Origin: Virgisporangium aurantiacum
GTDB lineage: Bacteria > Actinomycetota > Actinomycetes > Mycobacteriales > Micromonosporaceae
Length of the DNA: 64,000 nt
Assembly: GCF_016863635.1 (NCBI RefSeq)
Contig: NZ_BOPG01000103.1
Coordinates: 1 to 64,000, forward strand
Reading direction: 5' to 3'
The position numbers and the translations under genes were made by a program. Position 1 is the stretch's first letter. Each line of letters begins with the position of its first letter. The notes under the pieces were generated by a model. The model was not told the DNA's origin, did no database searches, and saw only the letters and a list, made by a program, of their open reading frames with translations. Below, piece by piece: positions 50,497 to 59,048 of the stretch.

Positions 50497-51699
50497 GTGA
50501 GCGGTATCAGGGTGTTGGTGGCGGGGGCGAGCATCGCGGGGCCGGCGCTGGCCCACTGGTTGGGCCGGCGGGGGGCCGAGGTGACCGTGGTGGAGCGGGC
50601 TCCCGAGTTGCGTCCCGGTGGGCAGGCGGTGGACGCGCGCGGGGTGGCCAGGGAGGTCATCGGGCGGATGGGGCTGGACGCGGCGGTGCGCGCGGCCCGT
50701 ACCGACACCGCCGGCGCGTACACCGTGGACGTGGACGGGAACGTGCTGGAGACCTTCCGCGCGGACGACCACGGCGGCGACGGATACATCGCGGAGATCG
50801 AGATCCTGCGCGGGGACCTGTCCCGGGTGATCTACGACGACACCCGCGACGGTGTCGAGTACGTGTTCGGCGACCGGATCGCCGAGCTCAGCCAGGACGC
50901 GGACGGGGTCGACGTGGCCTTCGCGGGCGGCGACCGGCGGCGTTTCGACCTGGTGGTCGGGGCCGACGGGCTGCACTCGGCGCTGCGGTCGATGGTCTTC
51001 GGACCGCGTGAGCGGTTCATCCGTCACCTCGGACTCGTGCTGGCCTTCTACACCGTGCCCAACGAGTTCGGGGTGGACCGCTGGCTGCTCGACTATCAGG
51101 ATCAGGAGTCCGGGCGCTCCGCCGGTCTGCGACCCCTCCCGGACGCCACCCGGGCGATGGCCATGCTCTCCTTCCCCGCGCCCGACTTCGACGTCGACTA
51201 CCGCGACATCGAGGCCCAGAAGCGCCTGCTGCGTGAGCGGATGGCCGGCCTGGGCTGGTTGACCCCGCGCATCCTCGCGCATCTGGACGACACCCCGGAC
51301 TTCTACCTCGACCAGGTCGCCCAGGTGGTGATGGACCGCTGGTCGAGCGGACGGGTGGGGCTGCTCGGGGACGCGGCGTTCAGCGCGTCGCCGTTCTCCG
51401 GTGGGGGCACCGGGCTGGCCCTGGTCGGCGCCTACCTGCTGGCCGGAGAGCTGGCCGCCGCCGGGTGGGACCCGGAAGCTGGGTTTGCCGCCTACGAGGG
51501 CCGGATGCGCCCGTACGTCGAGGCCAACCAGGAGATCGGCCGGTTGCACGTGCACAGCCGCGACGTCCCCGAACCGGACGCCGAACCGGGGCCGGAGCCC
51601 GACATGGAGGCCCTCACCGAGCTGGTCGAGCGCGCGATCAACGGCGTCGAACTGCCCGACTACGCAGGAGTGCCGGACGGTGCGACTTCGCCCCGTTGA
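50497..51699 (+). CDS. FAD-dependent monooxygenase (PHBH/TetX-like)
   Basis: A 400-residue group A flavoprotein monooxygenase. It has the FAD-binding VAGASIAGPALAHWLGRR (G-x-G-x2-G-like) at the N-terminus with VTVVERAPELRPGGQAVD, the DG motif VVGADGLHSALRS near residue 155, and the GD motif GLLGDAAFSASPFSGGGTGL near residue 290. It hydroxylates aromatic or polycyclic substrates by family precedent, and some relatives inactivate tetracyclines. It precedes the GntR operator and is transcribed in the same direction, but the promoter between them suggests separate control. Confidence 0.87.
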   Translation: MSGIRVLVAGASIAGPALAHWLGRRGAEVTVVERAPELRPGGQAVDARGVAREVIGRMGLDAAVRAARTDTAGAYTVDVDGNVLETFRADDHGGDGYIAEIEILRGDLSRVIYDDTRDGVEYVFGDRIAELSQDADGVDVAFAGGDRRRFDLVVGADGLHSALRSMVFGPRERFIRHLGLVLAFYTVPNEFGVDRWLLDYQDQESGRSAGLRPLPDATRAMAMLSFPAPDFDVDYRDIEAQKRLLRERMAGLGWLTPRILAHLDDTPDFYLDQVAQVVMDRWSSGRVGLLGDAAFSASPFSGGGTGLALVGAYLLAGELAAAGWDPEAGFAAYEGRMRPYVEANQEIGRLHVHSRDVPEPDAEPGPEPDMEALTELVERAINGVELPDYAGVPDGATSPR

Positions 51700-51743
51700 C
51701 TCCGATCGTCACCTACTGTCTATACTGAATATAGACAGTAGGT
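51696..51743 (+). promoter_or_regulatory. Promoter and palindromic operator of the gntR-ABC operon
   Basis: ACCTACTGTCTATA at 51711-51724 is mirrored exactly by TATAGACAGTAGGT at 51730-51743, a 14-bp inverted repeat with a 5-base centre. TTGACT at 51696-51701 and TATACT at 51721-51726 form a -35/-10 pair with a 19-base spacer, so the operator covers the -10. It lies 18 bases before the GntR start, consistent with autorepression. Confidence 0.85.
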
Positions 51744-51761
51744 GCAGGGGAGGCATCGCGA

Positions 51762-52136
51762 ATGCGCGTCATCGTCTCGCCGGTATCCGGGGTGCCGCTG
51801 TACGAGCAGATCGTGGAGCAGGTTCGGCAGCAGATCATGACCGGGGAGCTGGCGGCCGGGGCGGCATTGCCGTCGTTGCGAGCGCTGGCCGGCGACTTGC
51901 GGGTCAGCCTGATCACGACCACGCGGGCGTACAACGACCTGGCCGCCGAGGGACTGATCGTGAACGTGCCGGGCAAGGGCTCGTTCGTCGCGCAGGTCGA
52001 CCCGGACGAGGCTCGCCGGAGCTCGCTGGAGCGGGCGCGGGCGGGGTTGCGGCAGATCGTCGCTCGTACCCGGCACACCGGGCTGGTCTCGCTGGAGGAG
52101 TTGACCGCGATGCTCGCGCAGGAATGGGAACGATGA
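51762..52136 (+). CDS. GntR-family regulator, YtrA subfamily
   Basis: A 124-residue repressor with a winged helix (PLYEQIVEQVRQQIMTGELAA, then LPSLRALAGDLRVSLITTTRA and YNDLAAEGLIVNVPGKGSFV) and a short C-terminal helical tail rather than a ligand domain. This short form typifies the YtrA subfamily, which controls adjacent ABC transporters. GGGGAGG lies 8 bases before ATG 51762. It ends overlapping the ABC gene (ATGA). The palindrome upstream is its probable binding site. Confidence 0.9.
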   Translation: MRVIVSPVSGVPLYEQIVEQVRQQIMTGELAAGAALPSLRALAGDLRVSLITTTRAYNDLAAEGLIVNVPGKGSFVAQVDPDEARRSSLERARAGLRQIVARTRHTGLVSLEELTAMLAQEWER

Positions 52137-52975
52137 GCACGACAGAGCACGCCGTGGAAGCCGTTGGGCTCGTGAAGCGCCGCGGGGGCTTCACGCTCGG
52201 CCCGCTGGACCTTCGCGTTCCGCGGGGATTCGTCACCGGGATGGTCGGGGCCAACGGCTCGGGCAAGACGACCACGCTGCGCACGCTGCTCGGCCTCATT
52301 CGAGCGGACGCGGGGAGCATCGCGATGCCGCCGATGGGCGAGGTCGGGGTCGCGTTCGACCAGCCGTTCGTGCTGCCGTACTGGCGTGTCCGCGACGCTG
52401 CCGAGGTCTATGCCACGTCCCGGCCCGGTTGGGACCAGAACTGGTTCGACCGGCTGTGCCGCCGGTTCGGGCTGCGTGCCGACGAGCGGGTGAAGGAGCT
52501 GTCACGCGGACAGGGGAACAAGTTGATGATCGCGCTGGCGATGGGCAACCATCCCGATCTGCTGATCCTCGACGAGCCCACCAGCGGCCTCGACCCGGCC
52601 GCGCGCGCCGACCTGGTCGACCTGCTGCGCGAGCACATGCGCCGGGAGGAGGCGTCGCTGCTGTTCTCCACGCACATCACCAGCGACCTGGAGCACTTCG
52701 CCGACTACCTCGTGTTCGTCGACAACGGCCAGGTCGTCTACTCCGGCCCGCTCGACGAACTCGTCGAGAGCTTCGCCTACGTCAAGGGGGCGCTGGAGGA
52801 CCTGACCGCGGAGAACACGCCGCTGATCCGGGGCCTTCGCCGCGGCCAGGCAAACTTCGACGGCATCATCCCCACCGCCGACTCCGCCGCGTTCGGCCCA
52901 GGCGTCCATCTCGAGACCCCGACGATCGAGCAGATCGTGGTCCACTACGAGCGGCGCAACGACGAGGAGCACTGA
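52133..52975 (+). CDS. ABC transporter ATP-binding protein
   Basis: A 280-residue ATPase. Walker A VGANGSGKTTTLRTLLG, an atypical signature LSRGQGNKL, Walker B LLILDEPTSGLDP and the switch His in FSTHITSDLEHFADY are all present. Overlapping the GntR stop by four bases, it pairs with the permease that follows. By family analogy the pump moves peptides, lipids or antibiotics and is induced by cell-envelope stress. Confidence 0.92.
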   Translation: MSTTEHAVEAVGLVKRRGGFTLGPLDLRVPRGFVTGMVGANGSGKTTTLRTLLGLIRADAGSIAMPPMGEVGVAFDQPFVLPYWRVRDAAEVYATSRPGWDQNWFDRLCRRFGLRADERVKELSRGQGNKLMIALAMGNHPDLLILDEPTSGLDPAARADLVDLLREHMRREEASLLFSTHITSDLEHFADYLVFVDNGQVVYSGPLDELVESFAYVKGALEDLTAENTPLIRGLRRGQANFDGIIPTADSAAFGPGVHLETPTIEQIVVHYERRNDEEH

Positions 52976-52976
52976 C

Positions 52977-53633
52977 ATGCGCGCCATCGCCCGTTTCGTC
53001 GGCCTGGACCTGCGATCCATGCGGCCCAATGCGAAGTACATGATCATCCCCGCGGTCGTGGTCGTCGTCCCGGCCCTGCTCTTCCTCGGCCCGTACATGC
53101 TGATCCCCGCGATAGCCGGCTTGGCGGTTGTCAGCGCCCCGTCGTCCCTGTTCGCCAACGACGAAGTCGGCCGCCTCGACACCCTGTACACCGCGCTGGG
53201 CATCCGACGCCGCCAGGTCGTCGTCGGCCGCTACGCGACCTGTCTGCTGCTGCTGATCGCTCTCACCATCGCAGGGGTTCTCCTGGCTCCGGTTGCCGCG
53301 CTCGTCCTCGGCGCCGCGTTCGACTGGGCGATCGCCGCCGCCCTCACCGCTGGCAGCGTCGCGCTCATCGGCACCTTCCTCGCCGCCGGACTGCCCGCCT
53401 ACTTCGGGCTTGACCCGGGCCCCGTCCGCGTCGTCGCCTCCCTTCTCCACGCCATCACCCTGACCGTCGTCTTCCTCGGATGGGCGATCCCCGATGTCCG
53501 CGCCGCGCTGCTGTCGTGGCTCGGCGACGCGAACGTCGCCTGGCTCACCGTCGCCGCGTTCGCGATCCTCGGCGTCCTCGGAGCCGCCTCCACGGCGCTC
53601 TCCACACGTCTGTACGCCCAGCGCGACCTCTAG
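52977..53633 (+). CDS. ABC-2-type permease
   Basis: A 218-residue membrane protein with about six hydrophobic helices (MIIPAVVVVVPALLFL, PYMLIPAIAGLAVVSAPSSL, LLLLIALTIAGVLLAPVAAL and later). The cytosolic loop after helix 2 (EVGRLDTLYTALGIRRRQVV) is typical of ABC_2 permeases of the bacitracin-type export group. Start two bases after the ATPase stop with GAGGAG, so the operon is gntR-ATPase-permease. Confidence 0.88.
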   Translation: MRAIARFVGLDLRSMRPNAKYMIIPAVVVVVPALLFLGPYMLIPAIAGLAVVSAPSSLFANDEVGRLDTLYTALGIRRRQVVVGRYATCLLLLIALTIAGVLLAPVAALVLGAAFDWAIAAALTAGSVALIGTFLAAGLPAYFGLDPGPVRVVASLLHAITLTVVFLGWAIPDVRAALLSWLGDANVAWLTVAAFAILGVLGAASTALSTRLYAQRDL

Positions 53634-53777
53634 CCTCCAACTTGCGTTGTCGTCAGGCCTCGCCGTTCTTCCAGCTGGTACCACGCCGTCGAACTCGTGA
53701 CGTTCGATCCGGCACAGACACTGAGGGGCGGCATCATTGAGTGGGCGGCGCCGTCCGGGCCGCCGCGGAGGTGCGAT

Positions 53778-54692
53778 GTGTCCACCGGTCCCACTCGCCG
53801 GATCTTCCTGAGCTACCGGCGCGACGACGTACCGCCGTACGTGCGCCTGCTGAAGGACCACCTGAGCAGGCGCATCCCCGGCGCCCAGGTCTTCATGGAC
53901 ATCGACTCCGTGTCGCTCGGCGTCGACTTCGCCGACAAGATCAGGACGGAGATCGAATCGAGTGATGCCCTGGTAGCCGTGATCGGAGCGAAATGGATGG
54001 GCTTGACCGACGAACCGGGCAAGTCCCGCCTTGACGACCCTGACGACTACGTCCGCTTCGAGATCCGAACCGCGATGGTTCACGGTGTACCCGTGATTCC
54101 GGTACTGGTCGACGGCGCGCGACCGTTCCGACGAGATCAGATGCCGGCCGAGATCGATCGTTTCGCGGGGCTCAACGCCCTGGAACTGACCCACCTCAGA
54201 TTCGACGACGACATCGAACGCCTGGCTCGCGACATCCAGCAGGCGATCGAGAATCGGGTGCGAGTCGCGCGCATGACCGTGTCAAGCTCCGACGGCGCCG
54301 GCGTAACCAACTGGGGGGTCGCGATCCAACGCCTCTACCCGGTGGTCCGCGACGGCTCTGTGTCGACCGACCGTATTCCCATCGACGGCGGATTCGAGGT
54401 CATCGCCGAGGTCGCCATCGGCGGCCGGCTGATGGGAATGGTCGCCAGGCACATGCTTGACGTGGTTGTCGTCAATATGACGACTCTCCAGCAGGTCGGC
54501 CACGCCACGTTCGAGCAGCCGCTTGTGCCAACCAGCACGGCCCTCCGAGCGCAGATCCGTAGTGGGTTTGATCCGTTGGCCGGTACTTCCGTGGGGGACG
54601 TTCTCCAGGCCCAAGCCGTCTACAAAGTGACGGCCGGCGTTGACACCGAGACCACATCGGCGCAGGGTGAGCTGTTCGTCGTCAGCGGCTGA
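53778..54692 (+). CDS. TIR-domain protein with unknown C-terminal domain
   Basis: A 304-residue protein. The TIR domain (RRIFLSYRRDDVPPYVRL, VFMDIDSVSLGVDF, DALVAVIGAKWM, DDYVRFEIRTAM, HGVPVIPVLVDG) keeps the Glu of the F-E-I stretch, the catalytic residue in NAD-cleaving TIRs. The last ~115 residues are beta-rich (TNWGVAIQRLYPVV, VIAEVAIGGRLMGMVARHML) and unassigned. GTG 53778 follows GGAG; a longer frame begins at 53697. TIR proteins act in NAD depletion, signalling or scaffolding; no linked sensor gene is adjacent, though a NB-ARC protein lies at 56-59 kb. Confidence 0.82.
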   Translation: MSTGPTRRIFLSYRRDDVPPYVRLLKDHLSRRIPGAQVFMDIDSVSLGVDFADKIRTEIESSDALVAVIGAKWMGLTDEPGKSRLDDPDDYVRFEIRTAMVHGVPVIPVLVDGARPFRRDQMPAEIDRFAGLNALELTHLRFDDDIERLARDIQQAIENRVRVARMTVSSSDGAGVTNWGVAIQRLYPVVRDGSVSTDRIPIDGGFEVIAEVAIGGRLMGMVARHMLDVVVVNMTTLQQVGHATFEQPLVPTSTALRAQIRSGFDPLAGTSVGDVLQAQAVYKVTAGVDTETTSAQGELFVVSG

Positions 54693-54717
54693 GTGGCCGT
54701 CCGTCAGACGCGGCCCG

Positions 54718-55656
54718 TCAGTAGCGACTTTCAGTAAGCGCGTCCAGGCGGTCCAGGGCCAGTGTGAGCATGCGAGCGGTTTGGCGCTCGTGGTTGGCGT
54801 ATGGCGCTGGCCAGGCGAGGGCTCGGGCGTACGCGCGTGCTTCGTGAGCGCTCTTCACCGGGGCGACCACGTTGGCTCGCTCGATCAGAGCTCGAACGTC
54901 TCCCCACGGCTGCCAGCCCTGCGCGTACGCTTCGGTGATCTTGTCCTGCCAGTCCGCGGCGTCCTGGAGCAAGCGACTCAGCGACAGCAGCGGGCACCCG
55001 AGCGTCGCTTCCTCCCAGTCCAGGATGACGACCGGCCCGTGGTCGGGGATGATCGCGTTCGTCTCGTTCATGTCGCAGTGGTCGACCGATACCGGTACGG
55101 CGGCCACCAGGTCCTCGGCGTAGGCGTGCAGCGTCTCGGCCGCGGCGAACAGGCGGGCAGCTAGCGATGGGTCCTGGTAGTCAACGGCGCGGACATCGGC
55201 AATCAGGTCGTCGACCAGGTCCGGCAGATGGTAGACGGGCAGGCCCGGCGCCGAGCGATCGGCCGCAGCGACCTGGATCGCGGCGAGCGCGAGGGCCACT
55301 TCGACGCGGCTGGCCGGGCCGCGTGCCTCCGCCGTCGGACCCTCGACCAGCCCGAATGCTGTGCGCTGCCAGCCCGGCCCGTCCTGCGCAGCGAGCAGCG
55401 GTGCGACCGCGTGCGGCGCTACGTCCTGAACGAACCGGTGCACGGCCGGGCCGCCGGGGTACAGGGCCGGTTGGGTGTGCTTGCCCACCACCGGTACGCC
55501 GTCGGCCACAAACACGCCGGTCGCGCCCCAACGCTTCACTCGCAGCGGTGTCACCTCGGCCGCGATCCGTGGATGCCCCGGCAGCACAGTGGACAGCCAG
55601 GCGCGCATGTCATCGCGCGAAACCATGTGCTCGGGCCAGATGAGTTCGTCGGTCAC
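54718..55656 (-). CDS. Phosphotransferase (APH) family protein
   Basis: A 312-residue kinase-fold protein. The catalytic loop is HCDMNETNAI, an APH-like H-x-D-x4-N, and the metal motif is VILDWEEA. The N-lobe begins with VKRWGATGVFVADGVPVVGK, in which a Lys sits at the end of the strand. About the same length as the enzyme at 10.6 kb but distant in sequence. Substrate unknown; divergent in orientation from the TIR gene. Confidence 0.82.
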   Translation of the reverse strand: MTDELIWPEHMVSRDDMRAWLSTVLPGHPRIAAEVTPLRVKRWGATGVFVADGVPVVGKHTQPALYPGGPAVHRFVQDVAPHAVAPLLAAQDGPGWQRTAFGLVEGPTAEARGPASRVEVALALAAIQVAAADRSAPGLPVYHLPDLVDDLIADVRAVDYQDPSLAARLFAAAETLHAYAEDLVAAVPVSVDHCDMNETNAIIPDHGPVVILDWEEATLGCPLLSLSRLLQDAADWQDKITEAYAQGWQPWGDVRALIERANVVAPVKSAHEARAYARALAWPAPYANHERQTARMLTLALDRLDALTESRY

Positions 55657-55857
55657 GGGACGCTCCCAGCTAGGGGGCGCCCCGGCGGTCAGTGTGGCCG
55701 GAACGGGGCGCGGGCTGTCGTGGTGGTCTCCATCGGCACCGCACCTCCTCCTGCCGGCTGGTAGTCATCTGACGCCGGCCAGGTTACCCGATGATCGAGG
55801 GCGGCACTGCCCGGCCTCTGACGAATCACGGCCATGCGTCACGCAACATCGCCAAGA

Positions 55858-55980
55858 TCAAAGTTGCGGGCAGCAGCGCAGTTTGGTGAGGAGCCGCCAG
55901 GTCTTGAGTGTCGACGTCGCTCGTTCGCCAATGGCGCGGACACCAGCCCTGAATCCGACTGCGTGTGCCGAGCGCGGCGC
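55858..55980 (-). pseudogene. IS5-like transposase 3' remnant
   Basis: The minus frame reads VRAIGERATSTLKTWRLLTK and then LRCCP, which is the characteristic C-terminal end of IS5-type transposases. Only about 40 codons survive, and they stop before the usual tail. The rest of 55657-56234 holds no gene, apart from the 45-bp shared segment. Confidence 0.55.
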
Positions 55981-56062
55981 CTCCGGCGCCACGAGCGCTT
56001 GATCAACGGAGTCTGTCTCGAGGGCGATGGTGGAGAGGTCACCTGCGCGCAGCGCGGCGTGG

Positions 56063-56107
56063 ATAGTTCTGTCGGACGCTCGCGTGTTGCTCCATCGCCA
56101 GCGGGGC
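56063..56107. repeat. 45-bp segment shared with 2065-2109
   Basis: The partner of the segment near 2.1 kb; 40 of 45 positions match. Here it lies between the IS5 remnant and the STAND gene. Conserved peptide reading PRWRWSNTRASDRTIHA suggests a decayed coding fragment. Confidence 0.6.
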
Positions 56108-56234
56108 AGATCCTCCGCGTCGGCCCAGCGGACGAGCGGGTGACAGCGGTACGCGAGGGCCGGCCGACGCAACGACGCCCGCATCCGTTGGATGCAGACG
56201 GTTCCGGGCTGTTTCGTGTCCTGGATTGCCTGGG

Positions 56235-58856
56235 TCAGGTCGGATCGGCCAGCCGGTTGGCGATGCGCCGAGTGTCGGGGTGGTCGTCGCCGAGGATCCG
56301 GCGCCGCCGGGCCAGGATGTCCTCGTCCAGGGTTCGCGCCGCCGCCACCTCACCCAACTCCCGCAGGTTGTCGGCGAGGTTGCTGGCCGAGGCCAAGGTG
56401 TAGGGGTGGTCGTCGCCGAGGACCCGCCGTAGCCGGGCCAGGGTGTCCTCGTTCACGGTTCGCGCCGCTGCCACCTCACCCAGCACCCACAGGTCGACGG
56501 CGAGATTGTTGGCCGAGGTCAGGGTGTACGGGTGGTCGTCGCCGAGGACCCGCCGTAGCCGGGTCAGGGTGTCCTCGTTCAGGGTCCGTGCCGCCGCCAC
56601 CTCACCCAACTCCCGCAGGTCGACGGCGAGGTTGATGGCCGAGGCCAGGGTGTCGGGGTGGTCGTCGCCGAGGACCCGCCGCCGCCGGGCCAGGGTGTCC
56701 TCGTTCACGGTCCGTGCCGCCGCCACCTCACCCAACTCCCGCAGGTTGACGGCGAGGTTGCCGGCCGATTGCAGGGTATCGGGGTGGTCGTCGCCGAGGA
56801 CCCGCCGCCGCCGGGCCAGGATGTCCTCGTCCAGGGTCCGCGCCGAAGCCACCTCACCCACCTCGCGCAGGCTCACGGCGAGGTTGCTGGCAGAGGTCAG
56901 GGTGTCGGGGTGGTCGTCGCCGAGGACCCGCCGCGACCGGGCCAGATTGTCCTCGTCCATGGTCCGTGCCGCCGCCACCTCGCCCAACCTCCGCAGGTCG
57001 TCGGCGAGGTTGCTGGCCGAGGTCAGGGTGTCGGGGTGGTCGTCGCCGCGCCGCTTCCGGTTGAGGGCATAGGCGCGGCGGGTGATCGGCAACGCGGAGC
57101 GGACGTCGCCGCGCGAAGTCAGAAACGCCCGGGCCCCGGACAGCAGCCGGCCGAGGTCGTCGGCGACCGGGTCGAGGAGTCGGTTGGTGTCGACGGCGGC
57201 CATTACGTGCGGCAGGTACTGGTGCCAGGCCGGCCACGTCGCCGGATTGTTCCACGGATCGGCCGGAACAGCCGCCCGCAACAGCCGGACCACCACCACC
57301 GCCCACGACCGGCCGGCGGCCCGGTCGGATGTCTCGTCGGTGGGCTGTTCGTCGGCGCTGCGGGTGCGGAGCAGGGCAGCCGGAACCCCGTGCAGCAGCA
57401 CACTGTCAGCCGTGACCCGGGCCATCCCACGCCGACGCAGCACCGCCACCGTGGCGGCAAAACCCAGCGGGTCGGCGACAGCGGTCGCCAGCGGTGGCGG
57501 CAGCAGGTCGGGTCGCGCGGTGAACAGGGTCAGCGGTGCCGGCTCCGGGGCCAGCCACGCCAGCACCGTCAACAACTGCAGCGCGGCCGGATCGTCCACC
57601 GCGAGCCGGTCGAACGCCACCGCCCACGACGCCGTCACCGACACCGGATACGGCCCCGCCGCAGCCTGCTCCAACAGCCGGGCGGCCTGCGTGCCCACCA
57701 GATCCAGATAGACGTCCACGGACAGGCCGGTATCGGCCAGCAGCCCGGCGGCCTGACCGACCGCCAACGGCAGATCCCCCAGCACCGCCGCCACCCGGTC
57801 AGCCTGCGCCCCGGTCAACGCGGGTACCCGGTCGCGGAGCAGCCGCACCGACTCGACCCGGTCGAAGACGGCCACCCCGATCCCGGCCGCAAACCCGTGC
57901 CAGTCCGGATTCCGCGACGTCACCAACACATGCCCACCACCGGTGACCGGCGGCAGAAACGGGGCCAGACCCTGCGGATCCTCCGCGTTGTCGAACACCA
58001 GCAGCCACCGGCCCCGCCCGGCGAGGACGCCGAGCAGTCGCGCCAGTTCCGTGCCGGTCGCCGCGTCGCCCAAATCCAGCGCCCGGGCCAGCGTCCCCAG
58101 CTGATCGGGGATCACGGTGGGGTCCTCGGCCGGCACCCACCAGACGATGTCGTACTCGTCGCCGAACCGGTGGGCGTACTCGATCGCGATGGTCGTCTTG
58201 CCGACCCCGCCGATGCCGTGCACGGCCTGCACCGCCCGACCCTCGACGGTCAGCGCCGTCCGCAGCCCGTCCAGCAGGCCGTCGCGGCCGGTGAAACCGA
58301 CCAGTCGGGGCGGCACGTTCCACACCCGGCCCGCCGGCCCGTCCACCGACCGGGGCCGGGGCAGGTCTGTCAACGCGTGCAACAGTGCCGTCTCCAGCCC
58401 GTCCGGGGAGGACACCGATGCCGTCGTCAGGCCCGACCCGCGAAGCCGGCGCCGGAACCCCTCCTGCCGATTCCCGAACTCCGGATCGCGGAACAGCCCG
58501 GCCGGGCCTTCCGCATCGTCGGAGAGCAGGAACACCAACCGGGGCATCCCCGCCTCCGTCGCGGTGGCGAACTCCAACTCCGTGTACGACACCCCCGGCT
58601 CATCCCGCACCGGCGACCCGTACCGAAAGCCCGCCACCAGCACGTACACGTCGGCGTCGGATACCGCCTGCCGGCACACCGCCGCCGGCTTCTCATCCCG
58701 CGCGGTGAAGTACGCCATGTCGGCCACCGCGTCCCCGGCCCGACTCACCGCTGCCTCAGCCGCGGCGATGAACGACCGCCGCTCAGGCAGCCTGCGCAAC
58801 TCTGAGGTATGACTCAGGAACACCCTGCGCGGCGATGACTCACCGGCCCTTGACAT
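56235..58856 (-). CDS. STAND protein: DUF4062-like, NB-ARC and tandem TPR
   Basis: An 873-residue signalling ATPase. Residues 1-160 hold a DUF4062/TIR-like effector or sensor domain (RRVFLSHTSELRRLPERRS, DVYVLVAGFRYGSPV). An NB-ARC module follows with Walker A HGIGGVGKTTIAIEYA and Walker B-like RWLLVFDNAEDP. The C-terminal ~270 residues are six near-identical 42-residue TPR units with the core DDHPDTLxSAxNLA and GEVAAARTL. The frame opens to 58985, but ATG 58856 (MSRAGESSPRRVF) is preferred. This layout resembles NLR-like anti-phage or developmental STAND proteins; which trigger it senses is unknown. Confidence 0.87.
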   Translation of the reverse strand: MSRAGESSPRRVFLSHTSELRRLPERRSFIAAAEAAVSRAGDAVADMAYFTARDEKPAAVCRQAVSDADVYVLVAGFRYGSPVRDEPGVSYTELEFATATEAGMPRLVFLLSDDAEGPAGLFRDPEFGNRQEGFRRRLRGSGLTTASVSSPDGLETALLHALTDLPRPRSVDGPAGRVWNVPPRLVGFTGRDGLLDGLRTALTVEGRAVQAVHGIGGVGKTTIAIEYAHRFGDEYDIVWWVPAEDPTVIPDQLGTLARALDLGDAATGTELARLLGVLAGRGRWLLVFDNAEDPQGLAPFLPPVTGGGHVLVTSRNPDWHGFAAGIGVAVFDRVESVRLLRDRVPALTGAQADRVAAVLGDLPLAVGQAAGLLADTGLSVDVYLDLVGTQAARLLEQAAAGPYPVSVTASWAVAFDRLAVDDPAALQLLTVLAWLAPEPAPLTLFTARPDLLPPPLATAVADPLGFAATVAVLRRRGMARVTADSVLLHGVPAALLRTRSADEQPTDETSDRAAGRSWAVVVVRLLRAAVPADPWNNPATWPAWHQYLPHVMAAVDTNRLLDPVADDLGRLLSGARAFLTSRGDVRSALPITRRAYALNRKRRGDDHPDTLTSASNLADDLRRLGEVAAARTMDEDNLARSRRVLGDDHPDTLTSASNLAVSLREVGEVASARTLDEDILARRRRVLGDDHPDTLQSAGNLAVNLRELGEVAAARTVNEDTLARRRRVLGDDHPDTLASAINLAVDLRELGEVAAARTLNEDTLTRLRRVLGDDHPYTLTSANNLAVDLWVLGEVAAARTVNEDTLARLRRVLGDDHPYTLASASNLADNLRELGEVAAARTLDEDILARRRRILGDDHPDTRRIANRLADPT
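56289..57044 (-). repeat. Six tandem 126-bp repeats encoding TPR units
   Basis: Six units of 126 bases, each encoding 42 residues, lie head to tail and differ at few positions; an incomplete seventh unit follows to the stop. The high similarity at DNA level implies recent expansion or homogenisation, so copy number probably varies between strains. Confidence 0.9.
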
Positions 58857-59048
58857 GACCGCCAGCATCCCACCCGTCACAGCAACACCACACCCGGCGG
58901 TCACCCCAACGACACCACCGAGCCTGACAGGGCGACGCCTGCGGGACGGCAACCCATCCGATCCAGCAGCCAGCCGGACTCGCAACGGCGTAAAAGATCT
59001 TCGGGAGAGTCTGCGGAGATGACCTTGCGACGGCTGTGTCCGGGGGCG

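Noticed and set aside
52133..53633. ABC transporter as exporter of the RiPPs
   Set aside because: It is 17 kb away, under its own GntR operator, with no shared regulation; adjacency is needed for that claim.
56289..57044. Tandem repeats as a CRISPR array
   Set aside because: Units are 126 bp, contiguous without spacers and in frame; they encode TPR units.
56658..58805. Long plus-strand frame opposite the STAND gene
   Set aside because: Arg/Pro/Gly-rich shadow that includes the complement of the TPR repeats.
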